From NCBI GenBank assembly GCA_963702495.1, contig CAVPDA010000018.1, positions 620,001-684,000 on the forward strand: a DNA stretch of 64,000 bases, given 5' to 3'. Positions 43,103-51,611 of the stretch are shown here, piece by piece. Position numbers and translations under genes: made by a program. This stretch comes from CAVPDA01 sp963702495. GTDB taxonomy: Bacteria; Pseudomonadota; Gammaproteobacteria; Burkholderiales; Rhodocyclaceae. Positions within the stretch are counted from its first letter, which is position 1. The number at the start of each line of letters is the position of its first letter. A model generated the notes under the pieces. That model was not told the DNA's origin and searched no databases. It worked only from the letters and a program-made list of their open reading frames with translations.

Positions 43103-44223
43103 AGCGGCACCTTCTCTTGCGTGAGGATACGTTCCACTCCTTCGCGCACCTCATCCACGGTGATGCGTTCGATGCAGGTCTGATCGTCGGACTTGCTGCG
43201 CACGCCTTGGTCGCACGGCCGGTGGATCGTGACATGGCGTTCGAGGTCGTAGGCCGGGCCCGAGATGCGCGGATCGGAGATGGCGAACAGGCCGACGATC
43301 GGGGTACCCACGGCGACGGCGACATGCAGGGTGCCGGTGTCGCCGGTGACCAGCAGCGCCAGCCGCTGCACCAGCGCCGGCAGGCGCGGCAGCGGTACTT
43401 CCCCGGCGAGGACGATTGCGGCCTCGCCGATGCTCTCGGCGATGCCGCGGCAATAGGCGGCCTCGCCCGCCGCGCCGGTGAGGATGAAGCGGCAGCCCGG
43501 ATGGCGCTGCGCCAGGGTGCGGGCCAGTCCGGCGAAGCGTGGCGCCGGCCACATGCGGCCGCGGCTGGAGGCGCCGGTCTGCAGCCCGATCAGCAGCGTC
43601 TTGTCGGAGATCCCGTGCGCTGCGAGTAGTTTGGCGACCGCGCGCCGATCCTCGTCGCTCACGGGCAGTTCCATGCGCGCGCCGCGGGGGTCGGCGCCCG
43701 CCAGTTCGGCGACCCGCAGGCGCTGTGTGAAACCGTTCCCCAGGTCGTTCCAGGTCAGCACGGGCTCCGGGTTCGCCAGCAGGAAGCGGACGCGGCTGGT
43801 GTTGGGCAGCTTGAGGATGAAGGGAATGCCGGCGAGATAGGCCATCGGCGTCGCCTGCGGTTCGTTGCCGTGCAGAATCAGGGCGAGATCGAAGCGTTCG
43901 CGGCGCAGGGCGGAGATGGTGGCGAGGAAGCGCCGGTAGCCGCCGTGGTAGGGAATCGCCGCGTCGAGTTGCGGCATGCGCTCGAACAGCGGAATGTAGG
44001 CGGCGAGGAAATGGCCGACGAGGCGGGCGTCGGGGTAGCGCCGGCGCACGGCGCAGATGGCAGCGGTGGACATCACGGTGTCGCCCAGCGCCGTGGTCGA
44101 GACGAGGAGAATGCGCCGCACCGCGGCCGGATCGAAAGCGGCCAGGGAGGTGTCGCGCCGATCGAAGCTCTTGACCAGGTGCAGCAGGAGATAGAGCAGC
44201 GATTCGCGCAGCCGCAGTCGCAT
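43099..44223 (-). CDS. Glycosyltransferase family 9 protein
   Basis: 374 residues. A basic N-terminus (MRLRLRESLLYLLLHLVKSF) precedes GT9 blocks RRILLVSTTALGDTVMSTAAICAVRRRYPDARLVGHF, TLLIGLQTGASSRGRMWPAPRFAGLARTLA and QRLALLVTGDTGTLHVAVAVGTPIVGLFAISDPR. The latter carries the D-x-G-x-x-H nucleotide-sugar signature. It is third of four GT9 genes in this operon. It lies 11 bases after the deacetylase gene. Confidence 0.88.
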   Translation of the reverse strand: MRLRLRESLLYLLLHLVKSFDRRDTSLAAFDPAAVRRILLVSTTALGDTVMSTAAICAVRRRYPDARLVGHFLAAYIPLFERMPQLDAAIPYHGGYRRFLATISALRRERFDLALILHGNEPQATPMAYLAGIPFILKLPNTSRVRFLLANPEPVLTWNDLGNGFTQRLRVAELAGADPRGARMELPVSDEDRRAVAKLLAAHGISDKTLLIGLQTGASSRGRMWPAPRFAGLARTLAQRHPGCRFILTGAAGEAAYCRGIAESIGEAAIVLAGEVPLPRLPALVQRLALLVTGDTGTLHVAVAVGTPIVGLFAISDPRISGPAYDLERHVTIHRPCDQGVRSKSDDQTCIERITVDEVREGVERILTQEKVPL

Positions 44224-44234
44224 CGGCCGTCGAC

Positions 44235-45053
44235 CTAGTCGCCGCGCAGGCGCGCGTAGATGCCGCCGATCGCGGCATGGCGCCAAACCCACAGGCGCGT
44301 GGCGAACCAGGAACCGGCCTTGTCCTTGATCACGATCCTGTTGATCGCTTCGGCGGGCGAGTTGGGCCGATTCACCCCCTTTCGTACCGTGTACAGATAG
44401 CGGAAGCCGCAGTCGCGGGCCACCTGCCGGTAGTCGTCGTCGTAGTAGCCCTGCGGCCAGCACAGATGCCCGCTCGCTCCGCCCAGGCGGGCGCTCAGTT
44501 CGGCGCGGGATCTTGTCAGGTCGTGCGCCAGCGCTTCCCTGCGCTGCGGGAGCGCGGCGATGCGCTGGTCCCAGCGCGTGTGGGTATGGGTATGGGAATG
44601 GAATTCGACCGTACCAGCGGCGCGCATGGCCTCGACTTCGGACCAGCGCAGCATCACCTGGTCGCTCTCGCCCGCGGCGATGCTTTCCATGCACCGGCGA
44701 TGGCTCGGGCATTCGGGCGTCGCGCCGTTGCCGCCGTAGTGCGGGCGCACCGGACCTTCGCCGATCCAGCCCGTGACGAGGAAGATCACCGCATGCAGGC
44801 CATGCTCCCGCAGCGCCGGGTGGGCGTAGACGTAATTGTCCAGGTAGCCGTCGTCGAAGGTGATGAGCACGCTCTTCGCCGGCAGCGGATTGCCGGCGAG
44901 GAATGCGGCCAGGTCGTCGCAGCCGACGCTGCGGTAGCCGTGAGCGGCGAGCCACCCCATGTGGGTGCGGAAGGTCGCGGGCGAAACCGTCACCAGTCCC
45001 GGGCTGGGGCTGACATGGTGATACATCAGCACCGGCAGCGCCGAGGCGCTCAT
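44235..45053 (-). CDS. Polysaccharide deacetylase (NodB homology domain)
   Basis: 272 residues. A carbohydrate-esterase-4 fold: LPVLMYHHVSPSPGLVTVSPATF at the start, the metal/catalytic motif VLITFDDGYLDNYVYAHPAL (Asp-Asp pair), the metal histidines in VEFHSHTHTHTRW and LCWPQGYYDDDYRQVARDCGF near the end. Enzymes of this kind remove N- or O-acetyl groups from polysaccharide or lipid-linked sugars. There is no signal peptide, so a cytoplasmic or lipid-linked substrate is likely. It starts within the 3' end of the upstream GT4 gene. Confidence 0.88.
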   Translation of the reverse strand: MSASALPVLMYHHVSPSPGLVTVSPATFRTHMGWLAAHGYRSVGCDDLAAFLAGNPLPAKSVLITFDDGYLDNYVYAHPALREHGLHAVIFLVTGWIGEGPVRPHYGGNGATPECPSHRRCMESIAAGESDQVMLRWSEVEAMRAAGTVEFHSHTHTHTRWDQRIAALPQRREALAHDLTRSRAELSARLGGASGHLCWPQGYYDDDYRQVARDCGFRYLYTVRKGVNRPNSPAEAINRIVIKDKAGSWFATRLWVWRHAAIGGIYARLRGD

Positions 45054-46144
45054 GCTGCGGCCCGCTCCTGCAGCAGGCGCTGGTAGAGGGCGAGCATGCG
45101 CTCTCCCATGCGCTGCACTGTGTGCTCGGCGCGGACCCAGGCGCGGCCGGCCGCACCCATGGCGCGGCGCCGGGCAGGATCGGCGGCCAGGGCGATGATG
45201 GCCTGCGCCAGTGCCTCCGGGTCGTGGGCCGGCACCAGCAGTCCGGTCTCGTTCTCGCGGATCGTTTCGGGCACGCCGCCGACGCGGGTGCCGATGACCG
45301 GCACGCCCATGGCCTGGGCCTCCAGGAAGGAAGTGCCCAGCGCCTCCTGGTGGGTGGGCAGGACGAAAAGATCGAGGGATTTCAACACTTGCGGGATGTC
45401 GCGCCGCAACCCGAGCAGGCGTACCCGTCCTTCCAGCTTGCATTCGGCGATGGCCTTGGTCAGATTGTCGAACTGGGGCCCGTCGCCGGCGAAGATGAAG
45501 ACCGCGTCCGGCACCGCCGCGATCACCCGCGGCGCCGCCGCCAGCAGATCGAGGTGGCCCTTCTTCGCCCGCAGGATGGCCACGGTGCCGATCAGCACGG
45601 CCTCGGCGGGCAGCCCCAGTTCCTGGCGCAGGCTGCCGGGATGGGCTGCAGGGTCGAAGCGCGCCGTGTTGACGCCGGTGGGAATGGCGGTTACGCGCTG
45701 CGCCGGCACCCCGACAGTCATGAGGTAGGTGCGCACCGCTTCGCTCACCGCCACCACGTGGTCGGGGAGGAAGGTGTAAGTGCTGCGGGACGTGATGGGC
45801 AGGATCAGATGGCGGGTGCGCACCACCAGCGGCCGCCGCCGCACGAATCGCGCCGCCAGTCCGGCGAGGAAGGTGTCGCGCCCGCTGTGGGTGTTCACGA
45901 TATCCGCGCCGTCGCGGCGCAGGGCGGCGGCGAGGCGGGCCACCGCCGGCATGTCGAAATTGCTGCGCATCGCCAGCGTGGTCACGCCGAAGCCGTGCTG
46001 CTGCGCCTGGGCGGCGAGCTGGCTGTCGGGCTGGCAGGCGAAACTCACCACCGCCCCGGCGGCGCGCAGTTGCAGGGCTTCCTGCAGGGTGCGGTTTTCC
46101 TGGCCGCCCCAGCCGCGCGAGCTTTCGGTGTGCAGGATGCGCAT
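45050..46144 (-). CDS. Glycosyltransferase family 4
   Basis: 364 residues. Start MRILHTESSRGWGGQENRTLQEALQLRAAGAVVSFAC; C-terminal half AVLIGTVAILRAKKGHLDLLAAAPRVI, VFIFAGDGPQFDNLTKAI and the donor site LKSLDLFVLPTHQEALGTSFLEAQAMGVPVIGTRVGGVPE (EX7E). The wording resembles betaproteobacterial LPS-core enzymes of the WaaG/RfaG lineage next to msbA. It lies 38 bases downstream of msbA and overlaps the deacetylase gene by 4 bases. Confidence 0.88.
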   Translation of the reverse strand: MRILHTESSRGWGGQENRTLQEALQLRAAGAVVSFACQPDSQLAAQAQQHGFGVTTLAMRSNFDMPAVARLAAALRRDGADIVNTHSGRDTFLAGLAARFVRRRPLVVRTRHLILPITSRSTYTFLPDHVVAVSEAVRTYLMTVGVPAQRVTAIPTGVNTARFDPAAHPGSLRQELGLPAEAVLIGTVAILRAKKGHLDLLAAAPRVIAAVPDAVFIFAGDGPQFDNLTKAIAECKLEGRVRLLGLRRDIPQVLKSLDLFVLPTHQEALGTSFLEAQAMGVPVIGTRVGGVPETIRENETGLLVPAHDPEALAQAIIALAADPARRRAMGAAGRAWVRAEHTVQRMGERMLALYQRLLQERAAA

Positions 46145-46182
46145 GGCGAGCGATCAGGTCCGCGCCGGCACGCGCTCCCGCC

Positions 46183-47952
46183 TCATCCCGCCACCGCCTG
46201 CGGCTCGCTCTCGGCGAACTGGATGCGGTAGAGCTTGGCGTAGATGCCGTCGCGGGCCAGCAATTCCGCATGCCGGCCGACCTCCATCACCCGCCCCCGG
46301 CTCAGCACCACGATCTGGTCCGCCTTCTCGATGGTGGACAGGCGGTGGGCGATGACGATGGTGGTGCGCCCCTCCATCAGCACCTGAAGCGCCGCCTGGA
46401 CTTGGCGCTCGGACTCGGTGTCGAGGGCGGAGGTGGCTTCGTCGAGGATGAGGATGGGGGCATCCTTGAGCAGCGCCCGGGCGATCGCCAGCCGCTGGCG
46501 CTGGCCGCCGGACAGCTTGACGCCCCGCTCGCCGATCACGGTATCGAAGCCCTGCGGCATGGCCTCGATAAACTCCAGGGCATAGGCCGCCCGCGCCGCC
46601 GCTTCGATCCGGGCGCGCGAGGTGCCGGCCAGGGCGCCGTAGGCGATGTTGGCCGCCACCGTGTCGTTGAACAGCACCACGTCCTGGCTCACCAGGGCCA
46701 TGTTGGCGCGCAGGCTGGCCAGCTTCACGTCCTCGATGCCGTGGCCGTCGATCAGGATACGCCCGCTGTCAACGTGGTAGAGGCGCGGCAAGAGGTTGGC
46801 GACGGTGGTCTTGCCGCTGCCCGAGGCGCCTACCAGGGCGATGTTCTCGCCCGGCTCGATGCGCAGGTCGATGTGTTCCAGCGCCGGCCGGTTGGCGCCG
46901 GGATAGGTGAAGCTGACATCCTCGAATGCCACTTCTCCCCGTGCTCGACCCAGATCGACGGTGCCGCTGTCGCCCTCGGGTATCTCGTCCACCACCTGGA
47001 ACACGCTCTCCGCCGCCGCCAGGCCGCGCTGCAGGGGGGCGTTGATGTCGGTGAGCCGCTTCATCGGTGCCAGCAGCATGAGCATGGCGGTGATGAAGGA
47101 GACGAAGCTGCCCACCGTCGCCCGGTCGTTGGCCGACTGCTGCAGGGCGATGCCGACGATGACGGCAAGGGCGATGGCGGCGAAGATCTGGACGATCGGC
47201 CCGAGGGAAGCGGAGGCCACGGTCCAGCGCATGTTGTAGCCGCGCTGTGCGCGGTTGGCGGCGTCGAGACGCGCCTTCTCGTAGTCCTGGCCGCCGAAGA
47301 TCTTCACCACCTTGTGGGCGCCGATCGCCTCCTCCAGCACATGGGTGATCTTGCCCATCGCCTCCTGCGAGGCGCGGCTGACGCGGCGCAGGCGCCCGCT
47401 GTAGGAACGCACCGCCAGGGCGATGAGGGGAATCATGGCCAGCGCCACCAGGGTCAGCGACCAGTTGATGTAGAGCAGCCAGATGAGCAGGCCGGTGACG
47501 GCCAGGGTGTCCTTCACGACGACGGTGATGACGCTGGTCGCCGCCCCGGTGACGCCGCCGACGTCATAGGCGATCTTCGACATCAGGGCGCCGGTGGACT
47601 GATTGTCGTAATAGGGCGTCGGCAGGCGCACCAGGTTGGCGAACATGGCATTGCGCAGGTCCAGGATCACCCGGTTCGAGACCCAGGACATGGCGTAGTC
47701 GGCGAGGAAGCCGGCTACGCCGCGGAACAACATGAGGCCGACGATGAGCGCCGGAAACAGCCAGACCGCGGAACTGCCCTTGCCGCTGAAGCCGGTGTCG
47801 AGCAGGGACTTCATGAATGCCGGGAAGACCGGTTCGGTCGCCGCGGTTGCCGCCATGCACAGCAGGGCGGCGGCGAACACCTTCCAGTGCGGGCGCACAT
47901 AGCCGAGCAGGCGCAGGTAGAGCTGGCGGCTGGAGATGGATTGGGCGGACAT
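46183..47952 (-). CDS. msbA: Lipid A export permease/ATP-binding protein MsbA
   Basis: 589 residues, normal for a half-transporter. Six membrane spans in about 20-320, then an ABC domain: Walker A GASGSGKTTVANLLPRL, Q-loop VSQDVVLFNDTVAANIAYG, signature GVKLSGGQRQRLAIARALLK, Walker B PILILDEATSALDTES and H-loop IVIAHRLSTIEKADQIVVL. MsbA flips lipid A-core across the inner membrane with ATP, so its place inside the glycosyltransferase cluster confirms that the island makes LPS. Confidence 0.96.
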   Translation of the reverse strand: MSAQSISSRQLYLRLLGYVRPHWKVFAAALLCMAATAATEPVFPAFMKSLLDTGFSGKGSSAVWLFPALIVGLMLFRGVAGFLADYAMSWVSNRVILDLRNAMFANLVRLPTPYYDNQSTGALMSKIAYDVGGVTGAATSVITVVVKDTLAVTGLLIWLLYINWSLTLVALAMIPLIALAVRSYSGRLRRVSRASQEAMGKITHVLEEAIGAHKVVKIFGGQDYEKARLDAANRAQRGYNMRWTVASASLGPIVQIFAAIALAVIVGIALQQSANDRATVGSFVSFITAMLMLLAPMKRLTDINAPLQRGLAAAESVFQVVDEIPEGDSGTVDLGRARGEVAFEDVSFTYPGANRPALEHIDLRIEPGENIALVGASGSGKTTVANLLPRLYHVDSGRILIDGHGIEDVKLASLRANMALVSQDVVLFNDTVAANIAYGALAGTSRARIEAAARAAYALEFIEAMPQGFDTVIGERGVKLSGGQRQRLAIARALLKDAPILILDEATSALDTESERQVQAALQVLMEGRTTIVIAHRLSTIEKADQIVVLSRGRVMEVGRHAELLARDGIYAKLYRIQFAESEPQAVAG

Positions 47953-47997
47953 CGGGTGGTGAAAGTGGCCGCGGCCGCGGCCGCGGCGAAAGCCGCA

Positions 47998-49146
47998 TTA
48001 TAGCGGAGCGGCCATTTCGTCCCGCGGCAGCGCCAGCAGCGAGCGGTAGAGGCCGACCAGTTGCTGCGCCATGCGCTCCAGCGACAGATCGCTCACGCTG
48101 CTGCGCGCCGCTTGGCCCATGGCGGTAGCGCGGCCCGGTTGTGCCAGCCGGTCGAGAAAACCGGAAAGCGCCGGGATGTCGAGGGCGTCGCAGACGTAGC
48201 CGTTGTCGCCCTGCCGGATCAGTTCCCGCGCGCCGCAGGTGGTGCTGGTCAATAGCGGCAGGCCGCAGGCCAGGGCCTCCAGGGCGACGTTGGGAAACGG
48301 GTCGTACAGGGTCGGCAGGACGGCGGCGTCGGCGGCGCCGTAGAACGGCCGCACGTCCTGCTGGCCGCCGAGGAAGCGCACGCGCTGCGCCAGTCCGAGC
48401 CGCTGCACCTCCGCCTCCACTTGGCGCTGCCGTTTGTCGCGGCCGATCACCAGCAGTTGCGCCGAACGGGTCGTCATGCGCGCGAACGCTTGCAGCAATT
48501 GCGGCACGCCCTTGCGCTCGAAGCCCGAGCCGACATAGACGAACAGCGGCACCGTCTCGGCGATGCCGAGTTCGCCGCGCAGGCGGGAGCGATGCTGCTC
48601 GCGCAGGCGCGGATGGAAGGCTTCCAGGTCGATGCCGTTGTAGATGACATGCAGCTTGCCCTCCGGCACGGCGAAGCGCGCCGCGATGTCGTCGCGGACC
48701 ATGCGCGAATTGCAGATCACGGCCTTCAGCGCGGCATGGCGGAACATGCGCGCCTCCGCCGCCAGGGTGTAGCGGTGCCAGGGGTTGAGGCGCGCGGCGA
48801 GCCGCGCCAGCGGGCTCTGGGTGCGGCCGCGCAGTTCCAGCCAGGTGGCGTGCACGCCGTCGCCGGCGCGGTAGATGGCGCAGCCGGGAATGCGCTCGTG
48901 GCTCTGCACCAGGTCGAAACGTTCGCGGGCGAGAGCGCGCTGTACGCAGCGGGCGAAGCTCCAGTCGCGCCACAGCCGCCCGACGTGGAACGGGTTGCAG
49001 GTCAGCACCGGATGCTTCGGCGCGCCCGACCACTCGCGGCAGACGAGCGTCACCTGCTGTCCTGCGAGCGCTGCCAGCGCCCGCTCCACGAAACGCTCGG
49101 CGCCGCCGTAGGGGTTGTACTTCTGTCGCACCAGCGCCAGCTTCAT
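47998..49146 (-). CDS. Glycosyltransferase family 4, WaaG-like
   Basis: 382 residues. The N-terminus MKLALVRQKYNPYGGAERFVERALAAL is close to LPS glucosyltransferase I (WaaG/RfaG). Further motifs: RFDLVQSHERIPGCAIYRAGDGVHATWLELR, AVICNSRMVRDDIAARF, VYVGSGFERKGVPQLLQAFARM and donor site FYGAADAAVLPTLYDPFPNVALEALACGLPLLTS (EX7E). It probably adds the first outer-core hexose. Its start is in a 4-base overlap with the GT9 gene upstream; msbA follows after 45 bases. Confidence 0.88.
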   Translation of the reverse strand: MKLALVRQKYNPYGGAERFVERALAALAGQQVTLVCREWSGAPKHPVLTCNPFHVGRLWRDWSFARCVQRALARERFDLVQSHERIPGCAIYRAGDGVHATWLELRGRTQSPLARLAARLNPWHRYTLAAEARMFRHAALKAVICNSRMVRDDIAARFAVPEGKLHVIYNGIDLEAFHPRLREQHRSRLRGELGIAETVPLFVYVGSGFERKGVPQLLQAFARMTTRSAQLLVIGRDKRQRQVEAEVQRLGLAQRVRFLGGQQDVRPFYGAADAAVLPTLYDPFPNVALEALACGLPLLTSTTCGARELIRQGDNGYVCDALDIPALSGFLDRLAQPGRATAMGQAARSSVSDLSLERMAQQLVGLYRSLLALPRDEMAAPL

Positions 49147-50315
49147 CCAGCCTCGTCCCCGTCCCCGGTCCCGCCGGGGCGGGACCGGGGAGGCACGAAC
49201 CTTCTCTCCCCCTTGGTGAGGGAGGTAGGGAGTAAGGGGGGGTGAAGCAGGTCGTCGATCGCGCTCACTACGCGGTCCACCGCAAGCGTGGTGAGGCACT
49301 CCGACAGCTTGCCGCCGCCGCAGCCGTCGATGCCGCAGGGCCGGCACGGGTGCGCGCCGCTCAGGACGAGCCGGTGCGGCACCTGCCAGGGTCCCCACTC
49401 CAGTTCGCCCGAGGGTCCGAACAGCGCCACCGTCGGCGTGCCCATGGCGGCCGCGATGTGCATCGGCGCCGAGTCCACGCCGACGAACAGCTTCGCCCGG
49501 TCGCTCAGGGCCGCCATCTCCTTGAGCGACAACTGCCCCGCGAGATCGATCGCGCCGCCGGTCTGGGACAGGATGCGCGCCACCATGGCCTTCTCCCGGG
49601 CGTCCGGGGCAGCGCTCAGCACCACCCGGTCGCCCCGCTGCAGCAGGGCGCGGATCAGTTCAGCGTTGCGCTCCTCGGGCCAGCACTTGAACAGCCAGCG
49701 CGAGGTCGGATGCAGATGGATGAAGCTCTTCGGGGCCAGGCCGTGCTGCGCCAGGAGGGCGTCAACGCGGGCTTCGGCTGCGGCGCCCGGCACCAGCACG
49801 AGCCGGCGCTCGTCCATCCCCGGATAGACACCGATGCGCCGCAGCGCGTCCAGGTTGCGCTCCACCGTGTGGCGGCGCGAATTCGACGGCTTGGAGAAGT
49901 AGTGGGTGAAGCTCCTGCGCCAGAACCGGCTTGCACCGCCGACGCGGGGCGCGACGCTGAAGCGCGGCGACAGCAGGCGCACCAGCCAGGCGCCGCGCGG
50001 ATGTTCGGTGAGATGCACGACGAGGTCGTAATCGCGGCGGCGCAGCCGCTGCAGCAGTTCCCATTCCGCGCGCAACTGGGGCAGTCCCCCCGCCTTCTTC
50101 CAATTGCGGTCGATGGTGTGCAGTTCGGCGAGCGCCGGGTGCAGGTCGAGCATCGCTGCCGTGTCGGCGTAGACGAGGGCGTCGATCTCGAGCCGCGGCG
50201 CGTGGTTCCGGAGCACCGTGAGCACCGGGGAGGCGAGCAGCACGTCGCCGTGATGGCGCAGCTTGATCACCAGGGCGCGCCGCAGGTCCGCGATCGGGAC
50301 GGGGTCATCAACCAT
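49143..50315 (-). CDS. waaQ: Glycosyltransferase family 9, putative heptosyltransferase III (WaaQ-like)
   Basis: 390 residues from the chosen ATG (an ATG 9 bases upstream at 50324 is equally possible). WaaQ-like phrases: RRALVIKLRHHGDVLLASPVLTVLR, DYDLVVHLTEHPRGAWLVRLL, SFIHLHPTSRWLFKCWPEERNAELI, LFVGVDSAPMHIAAAMGTPTVALFGPSGELEWGPW and the cysteines HPCRPCGIDGCGGGKLSECL. The last 30 residues (from LLPTSLTKGE) are not family-like: they are translated from a GC palindrome and a C/T-rich tract, so the tail seems to be an acquired intergenic repeat. It is the first gene of the minus-strand LPS operon. Confidence 0.88.
   Translation of the reverse strand: MVDDPVPIADLRRALVIKLRHHGDVLLASPVLTVLRNHAPRLEIDALVYADTAAMLDLHPALAELHTIDRNWKKAGGLPQLRAEWELLQRLRRRDYDLVVHLTEHPRGAWLVRLLSPRFSVAPRVGGASRFWRRSFTHYFSKPSNSRRHTVERNLDALRRIGVYPGMDERRLVLVPGAAAEARVDALLAQHGLAPKSFIHLHPTSRWLFKCWPEERNAELIRALLQRGDRVVLSAAPDAREKAMVARILSQTGGAIDLAGQLSLKEMAALSDRAKLFVGVDSAPMHIAAAMGTPTVALFGPSGELEWGPWQVPHRLVLSGAHPCRPCGIDGCGGGKLSECLTTLAVDRVVSAIDDLLHPPLLPTSLTKGERRFVPPRSRPGGTGDGDEAG
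49163..49190. repeat. Perfect GC palindrome inside the waaQ 3' end
   Basis: CCCCGGTCCCGCC and GGCGGGACCGGGG form a 13-bp perfect stem with a two-base loop. It lies in the last codons of waaQ and 17 bases ahead of the waaG-like start. It may act on the polycistronic message at the gene junction. Confidence 0.75.
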
Positions 50316-50382
50316 GGCGCGCACGATAGCAAACTTGCCTGCAAACCCGAAATCCGCGCCGCGCCTCCACTACAATCGGTCG

Positions 50383-51249
50383 ATGGCATTGTCACGGTAC
50401 ACGACGCTGTTGCTGGGGCTGCTGCTCGCCTGCGTTTCGGCACGGGCGGCGATCGTCGTCGGCGACGACGCCGGGCGCAGCGTGACGCTCGAGCGGCCGG
50501 CGCAGCGCATCGTCAGCCTCTCGCCCCACGCCACGGAACTGCTGTTCGCCGCCGGCGCCGGCGCGCGCGTGGTCGGCGTCGCCGCCTACAGCGATTACCC
50601 CCCCGCAACGACGGCCCTGCCCCAGGTTGGCGATGCCCACGCCCTCGACCTGGAGCGCATCCTGGCGCTGCGCCCGGATCTGGTGGTGGCCTGGCTTTCC
50701 GGCAACAGCCGCCAGCAGGTGGAGCGCCTGGAGGCGAGCGGCATCGTGGTGTACTTCAGCGAGCCGCGCACGGCGCCGGATGTGGCCGCGAATCTCGAAC
50801 GCCTCGGCCAGTTGGCGGGAACGGCCGCCGCCGGCCGCGCGGCGGCCGATCGCTATCGGGCCGATCTGGCGCAGCTGGAGCAGGACTATCGCGGCGCGCG
50901 CCCGGTGAAGCTGTTCTACGAGATCTGGCACGCGCCGGTGATGACGCTCAGCGGCCGCCATTTCGTCAGCGACATCCTGGCCCGCTGCGGCGCCATCAAC
51001 GTGTTCGCCGACCTGCCCGCGCTGGTGCCCACCGTGTCGCCGGAAGCGGTGATCGGCGCCGCGCCGGAAGCCATCGCCAGCGGCGCCGGTACCGAAGCGA
51101 TCGCCTTCTGGGCTGCGCGGCGTGAGCTGCCGGCGGCGCGCAGCGGCACCCTGTGCGCGGTCAACGCCACGCGCATGCACCGCGCCGGGCCGCGTCTTGT
51201 CGCCGCGGCCCGCGAGCTGTGCGAGTGCATCGCCAAGGCGCGGCGCTGA
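50383..51249 (+). CDS. btuF: Vitamin B12 periplasmic binding protein BtuF-like
   Basis: 288 residues. A signal peptide (MALSRYTTLLLGLLLACVSARA) precedes a class III binding-protein fold: RIVSLSPHATELLFAAGAGARVVGVAAYSDYPP, VGDAHALDLERILALRPDLVVAW, then a long helix and FYEIWHAPVMTLSGRHFVSDILARCGAINVFADLP, which is characteristic of BtuF. It captures cobalamin for BtuCD. It is convergent with btuD, 360 bases away, and its last 51 bases are duplicated downstream. A siderophore-binding role is possible but the neighbouring cobalamin riboswitch argues for B12. Confidence 0.88.
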   Translation: MALSRYTTLLLGLLLACVSARAAIVVGDDAGRSVTLERPAQRIVSLSPHATELLFAAGAGARVVGVAAYSDYPPATTALPQVGDAHALDLERILALRPDLVVAWLSGNSRQQVERLEASGIVVYFSEPRTAPDVAANLERLGQLAGTAAAGRAAADRYRADLAQLEQDYRGARPVKLFYEIWHAPVMTLSGRHFVSDILARCGAINVFADLPALVPTVSPEAVIGAAPEAIASGAGTEAIAFWAARRELPAARSGTLCAVNATRMHRAGPRLVAAARELCECIAKARR

Positions 51250-51520
51250 GTTCGTAGGGCGGGCCGCGCCCGCCAAATGTGGCCCGGCGGCCGCGGGCCG
51301 CCCTACGAAGCTCAGCCTGGCACCCGCTCTGCAGGGCGGGCCGTGCCCGCCGATCCGCTTGGTCGCCGTGTCCCGCGAGCTGTGCGAGTGCATCGCCAAG
51401 GCGCGCCGCTGAGTTCGTAGGGCGGGCCGCGCCCGCCAAATGTGGTCCGGCGGCCGCGGGCCGCCCTACGAAGCGCAGCCTGGCACCCGCTCTGTAGGGC
51501 GGGCCTTGCCCGCCGATCCT
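51199..51520. repeat. 163-bp tandem duplication: btuF 3' end plus GC palindromes
   Basis: The interval 51199-51361 (last 51 bases of btuF, then three palindromic units) is repeated at 51362-51520 with about 8 differences. Copy 2 therefore contains a second, headless btuF end (CGCGAGCTGTGCGAGTGCAT, then a stop). Each copy holds an inverted pair bounded by TTCGTAGGGCGG and CCGCCCTACGAA, followed by a third unit. This is the largest cluster of the palindrome family seen at 5250 and 26211. Confidence 0.9.
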
Positions 51521-51611
51521 CGGCGCTCCAGCGCGGACCCGGCCTCCTGCCGAGCATCGGCTCCGCTGCACTTGAGCCGGCCTGCAAGTCTGCAGGAGGG
51601 CGCGGCGGCGA

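Noticed and set aside
46270..48003. A 577-codon frame antisense to msbA
   Set aside because: It is the shadow of msbA codon bias; MsbA itself is complete with all ABC motifs.
49163..49240. Terminator between waaQ and the waaG-like gene
   Set aside because: The palindrome lies inside the waaQ frame upstream of an overlapping gene start and has no U-tract; termination there would break the operon.
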